DNA of 35,512 bases, from positions 1-35,512 of the forward strand of contig VGYR01000007.1 in the NCBI GenBank assembly GCA_016872925.1, read 5' to 3'. Numbering within the stretch: the stretch's first letter is position 1; every line of letters starts with the position of its first letter. This DNA comes from Planctomycetota bacterium. Lineage in GTDB: Bacteria > Planctomycetota > Planctomycetia > Pirellulales > UBA1268. The notes under the pieces were generated by a model, which did no database searches, was not told the DNA's origin, and saw nothing but the letters and a program-made list of their open reading frames with translations. Position numbers and translations under genes: made by a program. This document shows, in pieces, positions 34,673-35,512 of this stretch.

Positions 34673-35205
34673 CGAGCACCTCCAGTCGTCGCGTAGGCCC
34701 CGTTGCCGTTTGTGGGGCTGCTGGTTCCCTCATCGCTCTTCAGTTCGTCGATGAGGTTGCTCGCCTGCCGGATGCCGAGTTCGTCCGCCGTGGTCAGGCC
34801 GAAGCGTTCCCGTAGCAGGCCCACGAGGTCGATCTTCCGGCGTGCGGCGATGGCCCTGATGGCTTTGACCTGCGAAGCCGTGGCGGGACGGGGGCTGGGC
34901 TGATTCGTGAACTGGGCCGCCGGGAGCCTGTTCACGCTCGCGCCGCTGATGGCCGGACTGGTGCGCACCTCGATCACTTCCTGCGGCTGGCTGGTCTCGC
35001 TCTGGTCTTCGTTGGTCAGACGGGCGATCTGGTCCTGCACGGCCTTCTCGCACGACTGGTAAGCCCGCTGCACGACGACCTGAAAGCCCTCGTGGTCTTG
35101 GAGGAGGCTGGAATCAAGTTCGGCCTCGATGGTGCAAGAGGCCGAGGCGCTGGAGAAGCCGGGCAAGCCGACTTTCTTCGAGACGCCTGCGTGGAGTTTC
35201 AACAT
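34669..35205 (-). CDS. Small protein coupled to the nuclease, possible recombination partner
   Basis: The 178-residue product has an N-terminal domain of beta-type residues (MLKLHAGVSKKVGLPGFSSASASCTIEAEL), a helix with QVVVQRAYQSCEKAVQDQI, and a Pro/Ser linker. It ends in a compact helical module (about 108-157) of the pattern ATASQVKAIRAIAARRKIDLVGLL..RFGL..ELGIRQASNLIDEL. From memory, similar C-terminal modules occur in phage recombination proteins next to RecB-like nucleases; I could not verify this. The ATG at 35205 starts the conserved part. An upstream ATG at 35271 would add 22 less-conserved residues. It overlaps the nuclease gene by four bases, so the two proteins probably work together. 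Confidence 0.7.
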   Translation of the reverse strand: MLKLHAGVSKKVGLPGFSSASASCTIEAELDSSLLQDHEGFQVVVQRAYQSCEKAVQDQIARLTNEDQSETSQPQEVIEVRTSPAISGASVNRLPAAQFTNQPSPRPATASQVKAIRAIAARRKIDLVGLLRERFGLTTADELGIRQASNLIDELKSDEGTSSPTNGNGAYATTGGAR

Positions 35206-35301
35206 GGGTGGTTCTTTCTGTGTACGGGTAGGGGGGCGGCAGTACGGCGGCGCAGATTTCTTCGCCGCCATGAAAAGTCACCGATTCAGATATCTGGGAC
35301 G

Positions 35302-35364
35302 AAAAAGCGACGGGCGTGGGTGCAGCGAGGCTTGGGCACCTCCACCACACTCCACGCCCGTCAC
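35302..35364 (-). terminator. Rho-independent terminator of the gene at the right edge
   Basis: On the minus strand GTGACGGGCGTGG and CCACGCCCGTC form a stem of at least 11 bp, enclosing a second hairpin (GGTGC/GCACC). TTTTTCG follows (35302-35306 as As on the plus strand). It lies about 45 bases after the stop codon of the partial gene at 35409. Confidence 0.75.
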
Positions 35365-35408
35365 TTGATTGGGGTTCGCGGGATTTCTTCGAGCCGGTCA
35401 GCAGCAGG

Positions 35409-35512
35409 TCACGCCGCTCGGGCCGCCTGCTTCTTCGTACTCACCTTGGCCTTCTTTCTTCGGGCCTTCAGCGTGCTCGTATAGAACGGCTCGCGGCACC
35501 CGAATCGGAGAG
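35409..35512 (-). CDS. C-terminal fragment of an unknown element gene, cut by window edge
   Basis: The last 33 codons of a leftward gene are visible, ending at TGA (35411-35409). The end is basic and reads GCREPFYTSTLKARRKKAKV, followed by KKQAARAA. Lys/Arg-rich tails like this are frequent on DNA-binding proteins of this element. The other two minus-strand frames lack this character, and a terminator follows it directly, which supports the frame. Nothing more can be said of its function. Confidence 0.6.
   Translation of the reverse strand, partial: LRFGCREPFYTSTLKARRKKAKVSTKKQAARAA

Noticed and set aside
23100-35512. A second copy of the tRNA-Gly 3-prime half (attR).
   Set aside because: I looked for GAGGGTTCGAGTCCC and near matches and saw none; attR probably lies beyond the right edge.

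Overview
The window looks like a high-G+C planctomycete chromosome, probably Pirellulales-like. The basis is the gene families, many exported proteins of unknown function, dispersed palindromic repeats and GTG starts. This is inference from protein character; no rRNA or other marker is present. About 22.9 kb of ordinary chromosome is followed by at least 12.5 kb of an integrated mobile element that starts at a tRNA-Gly gene and runs off the right edge.

Host part (1-22953). The first bases hold the start of a leftward transposase-like gene. Then come a divergent MnmE-like GTPase (-), a small membrane-anchored protein (+), a predicted outer-membrane barrel (-), a six-repeat ribosomal protein S1 (-) with a good promoter, and a secreted transglutaminase-like protein (+). 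Next are a TIM-barrel sugar isomerase/epimerase-like protein (-), undecaprenyl-diphosphatase UppP (+) and a membrane-anchored endonuclease/exonuclease/phosphatase-fold protein (+). A leftward block follows: secreted protein, KAP-like P-loop ATPase, ApbE flavin transferase, DedA protein and sigma-54 activator. A ClpP-like protein, a cytochrome-c-prime-like protein, a lipoprotein, a Cys/His-rich secreted peptide with its own promoter and terminator, an AsmA-like protein and a secreted hydrolase-like protein complete this part. Two copies of a dispersed palindromic repeat, each near a triplet of 16-bp tandem repeats, lie about 10 kb apart.

Mobile element (22985 to beyond 35512). A tyrosine integrase abuts tRNA-Gly(CCC), and its last codons are read antisense through the 3-prime half of the tRNA. 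Going right there are an AlpA-type HTH protein, a DUF3987-type ATPase and a ParB-like protein (all leftward), a divergent control region, and a 910-residue rightward primase-polymerase/helicase fusion. Just after the fusion gene lie nine copies of the 8-mer GTGACGAT in both orientations around a more A+T-rich core, a likely replication origin. Two leftward unknown genes, a 1.1-kb non-coding region rich in hairpins, an operon of a small protein plus a Cas4/RecB-like Fe-S nuclease, and the end of one more gene follow.

The layout (integrase, HTH, self-contained primase-helicase, iterons, recombination nuclease, no recognised capsid or conjugation genes) resembles a replication-competent satellite such as phage P4, or a small integrative plasmid, built from different parts. 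I regard it as the best candidate here for an undescribed system. The right attachment site and any cargo or packaging genes lie outside the window.
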